From: Canna indica
Taxonomy: Eukaryota > Streptophyta > Magnoliopsida > Zingiberales > Cannaceae
DNA length: 64,000 bases
Reading direction: 5' to 3'
NCBI GenBank assembly: GCA_034359265.1
Contig: CP136897.1
Span: forward strand, 18,408,001 to 18,472,000
Under the pieces are notes generated by a model. That model made no database searches. It worked only from the letters and a program-made list of their open reading frames with translations, and was not told the DNA's origin. This document shows positions 45,720 through 58,414 of this stretch, in pieces. Within the stretch, counting starts at the first letter, position 1, and every line of letters begins with the position of its first letter. Both the position numbers and the translations under genes were made by a program.

Positions 45720-46330
45720 TTTTTGGATGCCGGTTCGAGTCCACAGTGGACGATTCCGGCGCGAGTCCAATGTGGATGATTCCGACGCGAGTCCAAAGTG
45801 GACGATTCTAATTAATCTAAATCTAAAAATTAATAATAAAATTAATCTAAATTAATATAATCTAAACATTTATCTAAATTAATCTAAAGATTAACATTAA
45901 TCTAAATTAATCTAATCTAATCTAAACATCTAAATTAACCTAAACATTTAATTAATATAAACATCTAAACATTTAATTAACCTAAACATCTAAATTTAAC
46001 CATAAAAACATTTAATTAATCTAATCTAACATTAAATTAATCTAGAATTAGGATTTAATAAAAGAAAAAAATTAGGGTTTAACCCTAAATGGTACTGTTC
46101 CGGTGCTAGAGTCCATTGTGGACTTCTGCGCCGGCGTCTAGTGTCCGACATTGGGAATAGGAGGAAGAGAATGGTCTGCTTACTTGGTTTGGAAGCAGGG
46201 AAGTAGCGTTGGCTAATGGCGTCGGTGGGCAGCGTCGGCGATGGGAAGAAGAGTCGGCGGTAGCGTAGGGAGAGAGGGAAGCAAAAGTAGGGAAAGGGGG
46301 CGGGCGCGATCACGATTGAGTTAAATAAAC
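45720..46330. repeat. CACTA-2 5' region: 29-bp repeats and AT-rich tract
   Basis: CGAGTCCA, three or four variable bases, GTGGACGATTC recurs three times at 45735-45810. From 45810 to 46030 the sequence is a run of TAATCTAAATTAATCTAAACAT-type repeats. A short minus-strand frame near 46184 (MSDTRRRRRSP) is not convincing as a gene. Confidence 0.55.
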
Positions 46331-46703
46331 TTATCAGCAATGACTCACTTATCCTTTAGAAAGTCGTTGCTGATAAGTATTTCATTTTCGCGCAGCGAGC
46401 ACGCCATCGAGTAAAGAGTAACGGATACATAAGTCGTAAGTAAGCTGTTGCTAATGTGATAATAACGTTAGCAACGGCCGACACGGTCTTTAGTCAGTCG
46501 TTGTAAATAAGTTATTTCCTTTGCGCATCGCGTTCGCGCCATCCTCTTCTTAGCAACGGTCCGAACGGTCGTAAATAAGCCATTGCATATATATCTCATC
46601 TGCAACGGTTCGAGCAGCCGTAAGAAAGTCGTAATTAAGTCATTGCAACGGTGTGAGCGACCGTTGCTGATGGACGCTGCTGATTAACACATTTCTAGTA
46701 GTG
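46330..46703 (-). repeat. CACTA-2 5' subterminal repeats and terminus
   Basis: AGCAACGG/CCGTTGCT-type motifs, more decayed than at the 3' end, occur between 46335 and 46680, followed by the terminus at 46703. Confidence 0.75.
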
Positions 46704-47225
46704 AGAATGCTGAAAAAATAAAGAATAGAATTTTAAAAAAATCACCAGAGATTGTGCTCCAATAATTTTTGTAAAATTCAATGGTAAAGCCATCAAAACC
46801 AGGGCTTTTACCATTCTTCAAAGATTTAACAGTGTCATACGGTTCATTCATAGAAACAGGTTCAATAAGTAAGTTAGCAAGAATAGTATCGATATGGCTG
46901 GAATTAGGCCACACAAGAGCAATATTGGAAATAGTAATAATAGAGTTATCAGAATGATGAATAGAGTGAACGTAATTAATCCTTTGACGAATAGTAATAA
47001 TTCTATGAAAGTAAGCAGTATTAAAGTCTCCATTAGTAGTCCATTTGACTTTGGATTTGGACCACCACTTGAGATAAATCTGTATTTGCAAGGCCAAGAA
47101 CTTATTATTGAGTTCTCTAAGTTTAATATCTAAGTTACTAGGCCTAGAAGGAGAACCTTCAAGAGATTCAAGAAGTGAAATGTCACTAGCAGTAGATTCT
47201 AATTGAGGTTCTAAGTTCTTAACAA
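46704..47225 (-). pseudogene. LINE ORF2, middle part: start of reverse transcriptase
   Basis: The minus strand reads KWTTNGDFNTAYFHRI (the family's WLK.GD.NTKFFH block), then a linker and LKNGKSPGFDGFTIEFYKNYW, the N-terminal RT motif. The part upstream (KNLEPQLESTASDISLLES) matches the region between endonuclease and RT. It is cut on both sides by CACTA-2 and element C. Confidence 0.85.
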
Positions 47226-47695
47226 TGTTGGTGAAATGGCCAAACTAGAGGGGGGTGAATAGTGTGTGAACTAAATTTATCGCCTAATTTTAATTTTAAT
47301 CGTTTACTTGATTACTTAGGCAATTTACGATTGAATGACTAAATGCGGAAGCGATAAATAATAAAGAAATTAATACAAACAAAATATCAATGCTAACACA
47401 AAGATTTTTAGTGGTTCGGCCCCAATGCCTACTTCACTACCAAAGCACCCCACTATGGATTTTCAAACTAAGTTTACTATATTATATTGTCTCCCTTACA
47501 AAGAGGACTTTACAATCGGAAAGTCTTCGCTCTCAAACCAAAGGCACTTCCACACTCAGAAGTATCATGTCTTCCTACTGAGAGCACTCTCCCACCTCAA
47601 CCTAAGGACAACTCAACTAATCCTAGTAAACTAAGTTTACAATGGTGGATTTAAGCCTTAACACCAAGGCAACCACCAACTCGATCAACCTAGCA

Positions 47696-50689
47696 CTCTA
47701 GGTTAGAGGTGGCAACGGGCCCGGCCCGATTTTGGGCCGGGACTGACCCGGCCCAAAGGTGCCCAGGAGACGGGCCAGGCTCGCCTCCTGGGCACGCAGG
47801 ACATGCTAGGCACGGCCTGCAGTCAGCCCATGCTCAGTACGGCACGCGCACCGTGCTGGCCCGAGCCAGACTTGGCTCGGGCAGACTGATAACATTTTAA
47901 AAAAAATCTTAATTTTTTCTATAAATACCCATCTTCTTCTTCATTTCTCCTATCTTCATCTTCAACTCTTTCTCTCAACTCTCAACTCTCTTACTCTCAA
48001 GTCTCCACAATCTAAGTTCATTTACAATCATTCTCAACAACTTTTTAAGTTCATCAAGGAGACAATGATTCAAGATGACTGTCAATTTTTTTTAATCTCT
48101 TAAATTTGTTTCATTGATTAGTATAATATTTATACTTTTTATATTTTTACCTTTTACTAATGGCGGATAGAGATTTTTCAGGTTATACTTCACAAGCTGG
48201 ATCAAATATGTTAGAAGAAATGCCTCCTGCTACTCCTACCACTCAACAAAATCAAAACATAGAGATATGTCCATCGGGTAGAAAAAAAGTATGGTATGGT
48301 ATGGGAATATTTTGATAAAATTATTGAAGCTGATGGCACCATAATAAAAGCCCAGTGCAAAAAAATGTCAAAAAATTCTTTCGACTTCAACAATAAGAGG
48401 AACTTGTCATCTTTTATGGCATGCAAAAGGTCATGACAATAAGGTTGCACAAGCTCAACAAATTCTTAATTTATCTTCTTCTAGTTTAACAACTTTTTCG
48501 TATGATCATGATTTTCAACGTCGAGAACTTGCAAAATTAATTATTCAAAGTGAATCTCCTTTTAGTTTTGTTGATCAACCAAGGTTTTCTAGTTGGATTC
48601 AAAATACTTTACAACCAAAATATAAAAAAAATTACTCGAAATACAATGAAAAGTGATGCTTTAAAATTATTTTTTATATATAGAGAAAATATAATGACTA
48701 GTTTTCAAAATAATAAATCAAAAAAAAAAATAACATCTAATGTTTGGTCTAGTCAACGTACTACTAATTCTTACATTTGCGTTATTACGCATTGGATTGA
48801 TGAAAATTTTATATTACAAAAAAGAATAATTAGTTTTAAAGTTTTTGAATATCCACACACTTCTGTTGCCATTTTTTCTGCTATTAGATTTGTAACATTT
48901 TTCTATAATATAAATGATATAAAAAATTCGATTAGTTTTAATAATGCTAGTAATAATGATGATGTTATTCCTCCCCTTATACAATTATTTAAGCCAGTAT
49001 TAGATGGTGAATTATTTCATGTTCGTTGTGTTTGTCATGTTCTTAATTTATGTGTACAAGATGATTTAAAACTAGTAAATATACATGTAGAAAAAATAAG
49101 AGATGTTATTAGATATATGTGTTCTTCAAAAGCAAGAACACAAGAATTTAAAAAATTATGTCAATCTTTTAATAAACCATTTAAAAACTTTAATGGTGAT
49201 GTTATTACTAGATGAAATTCAACATATCATATGCTTATGTCTACTACAAAATATCAAGAGATCCTTACAATGTTTTACAATGAAAATATGCTTGGTGATC
49301 CAATTAATGATAATGATTGGTTAGTTGCTGGGCATATTACTCAAATTTTAAAACTTTTTAATAAAGCTACCGAACAACTTTCCAATGTTTATTATCCTAC
49401 ATGTAATTTAACTCTTTCACATATAGTTCGTATTAGTGAAGTATTTTCTTCGTATAGACATCATTCTTTATTTGCAAAAATTATTTCTTTAATGGAATCT
49501 AAATTTAAAAAGTATTGGTCAGATATACCTACTTTATTTCATTTAGCAATATGTTTAGATCCTAGAATGAAAACTGATGGTTTAAATATGTTGTTAGATG
49601 ATTATTATAAAAATATGGAATTAGATAATGTTGAAGAAAAAAAATATAAAATTTCGAATTTATTGAATTCTATGTTTGTATTTTACGCTTCAAAATTTGG
49701 TGATACAATTACAAATAAGACAACATCTTCTTCTTCTAGATTAAGAGATGATAGTGGAAATAGTATTAATTCTCAACTTGGTCGTAGGATAAAAAAAACT
49801 AAATCTACTAATTTTAATGAATTAGCTTTTTTTCTAGATCATAATCATTCTGAAGAAATAGATGATAATGAGATTTTAGCATGGTGGAAAAAATAAGAAA
49901 ATGTGTATCCTATTATTTCCATCATGGCACGTGATATACTAACTGTTCATGTGTCTACAGTAGCTTCCGAGTCTTGTTTTAGTGCAAGAAATAGAATTCT
50001 CGACGAAAGAAGGAGCCGAATGAGTGCAGAAACTGTTGAAATATGCATTTGCTTAAAAGACTGGTTGGATGTTGAAGATAGATTATAAGATAAGGGAGGA
50101 CACGACACTTCATCATCGGGAGAGGAGGAAGCTCAAACAAGCGAAGCTGGTGCTGCTGGTCCAAGTACAAGTTAAATCATGGGGATTACGAGTGATTAAA
50201 AATGTAAAAAGAACTACATAGACTTGATCCTTCTATAGTTAATCACTGGAGAGTACAAGTTTAGCTATAGAAGGTACGTAGGCAACCTTTTAATGTGTTG
50301 TTTATTATAATATTTAAAAAAAATATTTTATCATTGGATGAATATTTTTATATTAAAGATAAATAAAAATTTAATTATAATTTAATTTTTTAAAAATATT
50401 TTTATTAATTTGTACCGCATTACAATGTTACATATAAAATATGTGTTAAAAAATATATAATAAAACTTAATACAATGGTTAAACTATCTCAAATAAAACT
50501 AGAGGTCTAAGTTCAAAACTCACCCGTAACCATTAATTTTTAAAATTAAATTTTAAATTTTTAAAAATTTAAATTTAAAAATTTAAATTTAAAAAAATAA
50601 ATTAAATACTTAATTTTCGGTCCGGCTGGGCCTGCCCGCTGCACTTTCAGGCGTGCCAGGCACGGCCTGTTGCCACCTCTACTCTAGGT
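47696..50689 (+). mobile_element. hAT transposon, full length (47704-50681), TSD CTCTAGGT
   Basis: The inverted ends share TAGAGGTGGCAAC. The 8-bp duplication CTCTAGGT is exact at 47696-47703 and 50682-50689. At 2978 bp it is the only hAT here with a transposase gene. GC-rich GGCCCG ends contrast with the AT-rich gene between them. The fresh duplication suggests one of the younger insertions. Confidence 0.95.
48160..50175 (+). pseudogene. hAT transposase, inactivated
   Basis: ATG 48160 (MADRDFSGYTSQAGS) leads to a BED-type zinc finger region with Cys-x2-Cys and a later His pair; small indels shift the frame here (about 48300-48380). From 48550 the frame is open except for stops: TGA at 49213 where the family has TRWNSTY, TAA at 49894 and TAA at 50086. 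Later parts are the Zn/RNase H-like core (FHVRCVCHVLNLCV), CLDPRMK, and the C-terminal dimerisation region (YPIISIMARDILTV, STVASESCFSARNRIL). hAT transposases excise and reinsert elements with 8-bp duplications. Confidence 0.9.
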
Positions 50690-50965
50690 TTATACACACT
50701 CAAATACAATGAAAATAAACAACAAAATATAATAACAGTTGGAGCAATAAACCAAACAATAAGTACTTAGCTCCAAAAGAAATTCTTTAGTCCTCTTGAT
50801 ACCTTGAGAAGATGAATCTATGAAGCTTGAAGGCTAAATCAACAAATGGAGATCAAAACTAGGGCTTTTGCAAGGATGGCTCAATGAAAGCTTGTAGAAA
50901 TGCTTAGGATCACTCTTTGAGGCTTGGAAGCATCATTGTAAGCTTGGAATAGAGTTTGGGGTGAG

Positions 50966-51210
50966 TATTTATAACCCCCCAAATGAAATGGATCGTCAAC
51001 GGATGTATTTTTGCCTGTTTCTGACACCCGATCGCTTGTCGGTCGATCGTCGATCGACCGACCAAGCGACCGAAGGCAATCTGCCGCATTTGGGCACACT
51101 TCGGTCAACCGAATTGGCTACTGCCAATTTTTCACCACATTCGGTCGACTAATCGGTCGACCGAATTGGCTACTGCAAATTCTTCACCACATTCGGTCGA
51201 CCGAACCTAG
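50966..51210 (-). promoter_or_regulatory. U3 palindrome array and TATA box of C 3' LTR
   Basis: On the plus strand TATTTATA at 50966-50973 is the inverted TATA box. Palindromes such as TTCGGTCGACCGAA (51192-51205) and CGATCGTCGATCGACCGACC lie at 51030-51205, upstream of the TATA box in the LTR's direction. Confidence 0.7.
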
Positions 51211-51808
51211 GCTGAACTTGACTTTTTCAGCCTTCTTCTTGCGCACTTCGTTTTCAGGTTCCGGCCTTCAACGTGCGTCAACTTGGAGAGCTTTCCATGT
51301 GTTCTTTAGACTCGTCCAAGACATCTTAATTTGGTGCACACGTCGAACTTCTAGAGATTTTCGCGATGAATCCAAACGCGTCGATCAATGTCCTTCCAAT
51401 TTTCTAATTTCTTCGATATTTCTGATCAAGGACATCAAGTGCTAATTGATATGAAACCTGAAATAAATTATCCATAAAACATTAGTTCCATATTTGTTAT
51501 CATCAAAACCGAGATTAAGACCAAGGTAGAAAACCTTAGGCCAACAATCTCCCCCTTTTTGATGATGACAAACATCCTTAAGAAAATATCTATAATTAAG
51601 CATAGAGGATATCAAATATGGGATTTCTCCCCCTATCAACATGCATATCTATATAATAGAACTTTCCCTATCTATATGCATGATTTTCCTATGTTTTCTT
51701 CCCCTTACCTATATTTTTTCCTCCTTTTGACATCAATCAAAAAGGGCTAGAAAAGTCAATCTAGTGAAAGTTGAGACTCTAAAATTAGTTTTCATGAAGC
51801 ATGAAGAT

Positions 51809-53427
51809 CTCAATGTTGGTGAAATGGCCACACTAGAGGGGGGGGGAATAGTGTGTTTACCAATATTTTTGTCTAAATTCGGTTTTAATCGTTTCTTTAG
51901 TTACTTAGGCAAATTACAAGTTGAGTAGCAAGCGAAAGCAAAGTAAATGCGATAATGAAATAAACACAAGTAGAATCAATGCAAACACAATTATTTATAG
52001 TGGTTCGGCCCCAATGCCTACTCCACTACCTAAGCACCCCGCTTAGGATTTCCAAACTAGTTTTACTAGATTATCTTGTTTCCTTTACAACGAGGACGTT
52101 TTCACCGGAGAGTCTCCACTCTCACACCGAAGGCACTTCCACAGCCGGAAGTCTCCACCTTCCTACCGAGAGCACTATCCCACCTCAATCCTAAGGATAA
52201 CAAGAACTAATCATAGCAAACTATGTTTACACCGATGGATTTAAGCCTCAAACACAAAGGCAACCACCCAATTTCAAGACCTAACAATCTAGGTCTTCAC
52301 AAGCTCAAATCAAATGAAATAAACAAGAAAATATACACGTAATGGAGCAATAAATCAAACAATTTATACTTATCTCCAACACAATGAATCCTAGCTCCTC
52401 TTGATGCCTTGATGACGAATCAAATCAAGCTTGAAGGCAAACTCAAGAAAAATAAGGTAGAAAGCTAGGGTTTCAACAAAGATGGCTCAATCAAAGCTTA
52501 TAGGTGTCAAAGGATGTCTCATGAACCATTAGGTGGTCATAGGAAGGCTTAGAATACCTTTAAATAGGCAAACCACCAAGTGGTGGTCGGGCACAACGGG
52601 TAAAAATGACTATTTTTCAAGCCGTTATACCGTCGAGCGACCGAACCATTCTGCCTATTTTGGGCAATGTTCGATCGACCGGTCGATCGACTGAAATGCC
52701 TCCGGTCGACCAAACTTGGGCAGGGCAAACTACTTGTTTGCTTGATTTTTCTGCTCGTTTGCTCGTTTCTGGTTCCGTCTTCGCTAAATCCTCTTATATA
52801 ACATTTTTTAACTTTAAGTTAATAACTTTAAAACATAAATGTTATATAAGGATTATCCCACATTTGGATTCAAAAAAAATATCTAAAAAATCAAAATTCT
52901 TAAGAATCAAAATCTAGTTTTTGGGGTCTAGTACAAATTTTCGAAAAACGAAAATTTTCTAATCTCTCGGGTCAAATATGGGTATGCTAAAGGCTTCCAA
53001 AAAAAATTTTAAAATACCTCGTTATCTAGTTTTTACCCAAGGAACAATTATCGTCATTTTTTATGTCAAAAAAATATCTAGGTCATATAGCCCTCCAAGG
53101 AGCTCCCTAGGCTCAGTGAATTTCAGATCGGTTTTCGGGTTTTCATGTTTTGGGGTTCGGGTTTGGTTTTTGGATTCTTATGCATCATAAAGAGGATTAC
53201 ATCACATTCTAGACACCCTAAACCTAAACTCTAACTTCCCGAAGAATCCCGAGCGTCGACGAGCGTCCTTGTCGATTTCTCCGATTTCTTCAATTTTTCC
53301 GATCGGGGACGTCGAGCGCTAACCGACTTGGAACCTGGAAGATTTCTCAATGAAACATTAGTTCCATGTTTGTTATCATCAAAACCGAGATTAAGACCAA
53401 GGTTGAAAACCTTAAGCCAACACTCAA
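51809..53427 (-). mobile_element. Solo LTR (51814-53422), TSD CTCAA, inside element C
   Basis: It runs TGTTGGTGAAATGG to AAGCCAACA on the plus strand, with exact CTCAA at 51809-51813 and 53423-53427. It is a 1609-bp LTR of the same superfamily, with a shorter palindrome array (52615-52720) and an extra AT-rich part (52790-53220). No internal sequence remains. Confidence 0.9.
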
Positions 53428-54962
53428 CTCAAAGGATGAAAACATACATACAAGTGAGACTAATTAATACATGATATCATAGAATGATCAATATAATCTA
53501 AAACTGAAAATCATGTACTAATTCAAGTATTGATATTACACGTATCGGTCGAAGTTTTAAAAGTCATTTTAGAAATGATTTTTCTTAAATAATAATTAGA
53601 ACAATACCAAAAATAGAATTACAATATCATACCTAACGTCTCATTCAAAGATTTCAACGAAAATCTAAAGTTTCGATAAATGAGCACTTGAGAAGAATGA
53701 TACTTTAATGACATTTTCGTAAATAAGTGAATCTTTTATGATATTTCTAAATTTCATTCAAACTTTCAAAATACCAAGATATGAGCATTTAAAGCATGTA
53801 TATCAAGTTTGAAGTGAAACTAATGTCATTTACCTAATGTTTCAACTTAGCATGATTTCAATCAAAAAATAAGCATGTTAACATGAAATTGCTAAGAATC
53901 AATTTTTATCCTTTACTCATGGTTCTCCAAACTTAGACACATATACACTTAACATGAGTAAATCTAAACATATTTGTGAAATTTGGGCTCAAAATGAGAT
54001 TTCTAAGTCAAATTGTTGAGTTAGGTCAAACTTTTTTCAACTTAGAGTCACCTAAGATAATCTACATATCACTTTGATGATCTACACATGAATTTTCAAC
54101 TCTAAATACCTAAAAGCATGTCATATGTATATCTAAACATGTTTCATGAGTTTGGACTTAAGATAGAAGTCTCTAATGTCACATTTTAACTTAGGGCAAC
54201 TTTCATTCAATGAAACTTGTCTAAGTACTAAAATTCTTCCTACTCATGAGAATTCAAGGATTTATCAAGCAACTCTAATCATGAGAATAGAGACACCAAT
54301 AAAAGCATGAATATTGAGGTATTATGCTAAGATTTTTACGAAATTCAAAGACATACCTCTTACATGAGAATTTTGCCAAACTTATCATTTTCTCCTAATT
54401 ATTAGCCTTCCATTTTCATAAATATTTACTTGCAAGCCAAAAATCATTAGTAGCACAATGATATAACAACTAGCAAGTTAGCATACTAAATAGCAAAGGT
54501 GAAATAGACATCTTTATTTGAGAATTTCAACCTAAGCTAGATAGTGATAAGTTCGTTTCAAGTAGAATCGTCATGAAACCAAAACGAATCGAGAGATCTC
54601 AAAATATGAAATTTTGAAAAGTAAGATCTCCAACACTTCCTATTGCTTGAAAATTGAAAGGCCACAATTAGCCTACGATTTAGAACCGTAAGGTCACATT
54701 AACCCGTTATAGGCTACATAGGTCTCCGAAGAGACCGAAAATCAAAAGTCAAAAATGTTTTTGAAACTTATCAAGAGCGGAAAATCTACTAATATTAAGC
54801 ATATATCAAACTCCAACTATAATTTAAGCAAGAGGGTATAGGAGATTATACCAAAGTACTTTTGATACCAACCTTACTAAGGCATCAAGATGACTTGAAG
54901 TTGCAACTTTGAAATGGTATAATCTTTGAATCATCAAGCAACTTCAATCAACCAACTTCATC
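53428..54962 (-). other. AT-rich internal segment of element C
   Basis: It is non-coding and aligns in reverse with A (13900-16100) and B (29820-31060). It carries the same scattered motifs, for example the inverted CAAACATGTTTAGAT lines near 53960 and 54135. It has no Transposase_32-like ORF. Confidence 0.65.
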
Positions 54963-56643
54963 TCATCCTTGTGTGGTAGCTCCCCCTACAATAGAGCAAG
55001 AAACCTTTGGTACCCAAATGGCTTTGGGTCCTTGGGGGTTAGTTGGCCTAGGTATCCAAAGTATCCTAGCAACACTTGAATTCTTCTTAAATGCACAATC
55101 ATAGATTGCATGGCCATATGTACCATAACAAAAATAACGTCCATGAAACTTTTTATTTTCGTTATGGACATGTGATCTATCACTAGAATGCTTGACATAT
55201 GAGCTATGATGAACATGAGTACTTTTAAAGAAAACATTCTTCTTTTGAACATGAGGTTTAATGGTAGAATGCTTAGCATTTTGAACATGATGGACATTGG
55301 CAATTTGGCATTCTTTACATAAGCAATTTTCATTCTTGTGTTCTTAGGAGAAGAAATATTTTTGAATTCATTTACTTTCTTATTCAAAAACACAACCTCA
55401 TTTTTCAAATCGTTCATAGATCTATGAATAGCATGCAATTGAGTTTTCAACATGTTATTTTCATTCTTTAAGATGGCATTTTTTGTTTTCAAATCCTTAG
55501 TATCAATACTTAAGTTATCATGACATGGATTAGAGACACTAATTTTTAGCTTCTCATTTTCTAATTTTACATCATGTAATTGGGAGCTAAGGCTTAAGTT
55601 TTCTTTCTTCAATTTTTTGTTTTTTTTATCCTTTTTAACAAGCAAGGTGTACACTTTCTTATATTCGCTTACTAACTCATCATATTGCATATCATGTGAA
55701 CTAGAAGAGCAAGTACTATCATTATTATTATCATGACTAGATGAAGAAGAAAGTACCTCATTATTTGCAATCATGAGACAAACTTTGGAGGTGGCTTCAT
55801 AGTCATGGTTAGAGGGTGCTTCAATTGAGTGAGATGTGAAGGTGGAAGCACTTGATCTCTTCCTTCCTTTGTTCATCATGGTAGGGCAATTTTTCTTCAC
55901 ATGCCCCTTTTCCTTGCAAGCATGACAAATCACCTTTCACTTTCGGCTCTTAGAGTTACTCATTTGACTAGAAGCACTATGGGCATCAAAACCGAGATTA
56001 ATAGTATGTGAGTGACCATTGTCATCACCACCTCCATCAAAAGTGTCAATCTCTTCGATTTTGGCATAATCATATAAAATATTTAAAGTGGCCCATAAAT
56101 CATAAGCCGAAGAGCAATGCATGACTTTATCTAGGATGACATTTGGTAATGTGCAAAGTATACAATTTATGGTATCTTCATTATACTTAAATATTTTCTT
56201 ATCTAATTCACTCCAAGCATGTATGTCAACCTTAGTAGGGATGGCAACAGTTCGATTAAGTGCGCTTTTGGGGGTTAACCGAAATCAAAACCGATTTCTA
56301 AACCCACTAACCGAAACCGAAACCGAAATCGGCCGGTTTCAAAAACTTATATCCGAAACTGAAATCGAATTATTTGGTTCTAATAGAACCGGTTATCCGT
56401 TTACTAATCGGTTAACTGGTAGTAAATGGATAACCGATTAAATCATATTACAAAAGAATGAAAGCTTGTTGTAACCAGAATTATTAATTATTACTCGCTA
56501 TTGGCTTGTGGAATCAAAAGCCAAAGTAAAGAGAAACCAAAATTCTATAACACAAGAAGATAATGAAAATGTATAATCCACTGTCCACCGACGATATTGC
56601 TGATCGTCTCACATTTCCTATCACTCCCACAATAGAAGAAGAC

Positions 56644-57565
56644 TCAAAAGCACTTCCTATGCATAATCGAAAGCCCAGATTCATCATACTCTGTCTTTGC
56701 AATCCACATCTGTAATACGCCAAACACAATGTATCAAATACTAAAATTAAAGAAGCTAAATCTCAAATCCTGAACATATATACCTATTGGAAAGTGCTGG
56801 GAGAAGCCAAAATATATCCTCCAATCCAGACATTGTACTTCCTTTTCGGAGGAGCAACCACCTTGATCTTCATGCCGCTGGGAACCAATGCACTGATCTC
56901 CTTGCTTATCCTATCAACAATGCCAGTGAACATGGTGGTTCCACCGCTGAGGACGATGTTGCCATACAAGTCCTTCTTAGAACAACAAAAAAACAAAAAA
57001 GTAAGACAAGCTGGAAAATGATCGGTTCTTCCAATCTATGACAACATAAACAACTACGGAATGGTTCACTTTAACCAGGAAGAGATTTATAATGAAAAAG
57101 GTAAAAGGAGCAACAAAAAAGAAGAATAAAAAAACAAAAAGATAATCTAAATATTTTTTAAAAAAAATGATGCATTCGCAATAATACATTATGCAAGATT
57201 AAGAAAAAGAAACATAGAGTAGATAAAAGAATGAAGCAAAGAGTCACCTTCTTCCGGAAATGGGACTAATCATCCATCAAGAAGGAAGGCAATAGAGGAG
57301 TGTGTGGTCCTCCAAAGATAAAAGATGAAGCAGAAGAAGCATAAAGATTCTTTCTTTCCCCCGTCAAAGGAAAAAAGGGTGGGGAAGAACACCTTTTTGG
57401 TGGCCCGATCATGGACGGCTGGAAGAGGACTTCAGGGCAGCAGAAGCGCTCGGCGCCGATGGTGATGACCTGCTCGTCGGGGAGCTCATAATTCTTCTCC
57501 ACGAACGAGCTCGTCTTCACCATCTCCGGCTCTTGCTCGAACTCCAGTGCGATGTAGGCCAGCTT
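56644..57565 (-). pseudogene. Captured actin gene fragments
   Basis: Three minus-strand parts match plant actin. 57565-57404 begins [15 protein letters not shown] and reaches [19 protein letters not shown]. 56978-56784 begins [17 protein letters not shown] and reaches [18 protein letters not shown]. 56709-56644 begins MWIAKTEYDESGLS and ends RKCF with the natural stop. The last two are split by an intron at the site where plant actins have one (after the Gln-Gln before Met-Trp), so genomic DNA was captured, not a cDNA. The segment that should join parts one and two is replaced by unrelated sequence. The second Gln codon is TAG, and substitutions are many. Confidence 0.9.
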
Positions 57566-57880
57566 TTGAAAATTGAAATCGCAAGGTCTGGAGAAGGACT
57601 GCGGAGTCGGCACTGAACTAGGGAGATCCGGAGATGGTGTGGGGAGTCGGCGCCGAATGGAGGAGATCCGAAGAGGGACTGCCGGAATAGGGACTGCCAA
57701 AATGGAGAGTGTCGGACTGGGAGTCGCAAGTCGCAGGGAGATGCTGCGAGATGTGACTATGGAGAGGGAGTCGGCGATAGGGAGTGCGAGGAGTGGACGA
57801 GTGGGAGTCGGCGACAGGGAGTGGGACTGTGGAGAGGGAGTCGGCACCGAATGGAGAAATTTAGGGTTAGAAACTTAGGT
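57566..57880 (-). other. Ser/Pro-rich frame upstream of the actin fragment
   Basis: A minus-strand frame reads [18 protein letters not shown] and onward in Pro/Ser-rich repeats, open into the actin part. It consists of CGACTCCC- and GGAGTCGG-type short repeats. It could be a by-product of repeat expansion. No domain was recognised. Confidence 0.4.
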
Positions 57881-58400
57881 TATAATGTAAACGGGTAAAT
57901 GAGTATGTGGTAATGGGTTTCGGGTTATAATTTAATAGTTGATGTTTATAAACGGTTTCAAGTACCGATTATCCGCAGTTAATCGATAACCAAAACTGAA
58001 ATTTATAACTGGTTTTGATTATCGGTTATCCGCGACCCGATAATCGAAACTGAACTGATTTAAAGCAATTTTTGAGTTTTACTAACTGAAACCGAAATCG
58101 AACCGCAAAACCACTATCCAAAACCAGATTTTACAGTTCGATTAATCGGTTAACCGATTAATTGGTTAATCGGTTAACCGGTTCCAATTGCCACCCCTAA
58201 ACCTTAGGTTCAATGAATTCTAAATGTAACATGTTAAAGACACCAAAACCTTTAGTCTTTAAATATGTGTACATCCTATATTTCCAAAGACCAAAGTTCG
58301 AGTCATCGAACCTAGGAGGTGAAGATGCTACCAACTCTAGTTTCACTCTCGGATCGAGATAGAGTGTAGAAGAGATGGTGAAATCTCAAGCTATGGACCC

Positions 58401-58414
58401 GCTCTGATACCAAT
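58401..58414 (-). other. tRNA-Met primer-binding site of element C
   Basis: The plus strand GCTCTGATACCAAT is the complement of ATTGGTATCAGAGC. It touches the LTR end at 58415. Confidence 0.9.

Larger units (their letters stand above)
42042..46706 (-). mobile_element. CACTA deletion derivative (CACTA-2, 42045-46703), TSD AGA
   Basis: The left end reads CACTACTGGAATAACG and the right end, on the minus strand, CACTACTAGAAATGTG. AGA flanks both sides (42042-42044, 46704-46706), and LINE reverse transcriptase sequence continues across. Gene order on the minus strand is subterminal repeats, leader hairpin, a shortened transposase and a Transposase_24-like gene. It has both termini, so it could have been moved by a transposase supplied elsewhere. 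Confidence 0.9.
47226..51546 (-). repeat. 3' LTR of element C, split by a hAT
   Basis: LTR sequence lies at 47226-47703 and 50690-51546, about 1335 bp in total. On the minus strand it starts TGTTGGCCTAAGG at 51546. It differs from the 5' LTR at roughly 6% of positions in the part I compared by eye. Confidence 0.85.
56228..58207. mobile_element. Pack-hAT (56236-58199) with actin exons, TSD AACCTTAG
   Basis: The ends are TAGGGATGGCAA and, inverted, TAGGGGTGGCAA. AACCTTAG is exact at 56228-56235 and 58200-58207. Subterminal regions are rich in CGGTTAACCG-like motifs. No transposase is present; the interior is a captured piece of an actin gene with introns. It is inserted in the gag of element C, and the gag reading resumes across it. 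Confidence 0.9.
54963..58346 (-). pseudogene. Copia-like gag of element C, split by the Pack-hAT
   Basis: The minus strand starts at 58346 with GTG in place of the ATG of its relatives (then KLELVASSPPRFDDS, FGLWKYRMYTYLKTKGFG). It is interrupted between 58200 and 56235 and resumes with DMHAWSELDKKIFKY. A CCHC knuckle (CHACKEKGHVKKNC) at about 55925 is followed by the coiled coil, open for about 210 codons. A frameshift near 55300 moves the C-terminal knuckle region out of frame. Confidence 0.8.

Noticed and set aside
46032..46340. Minus-strand frame with MSDTRRRRRSP
   Set aside because: It is short and lies in the non-coding 5' region of CACTA-2, with no counterpart in the other CACTA copies.
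57573..57878. Open frames on both strands over the Ser/Pro-rich stretch
   Set aside because: They follow from short GGAGTCGG-type repeats; only the actin homology downstream is supported.
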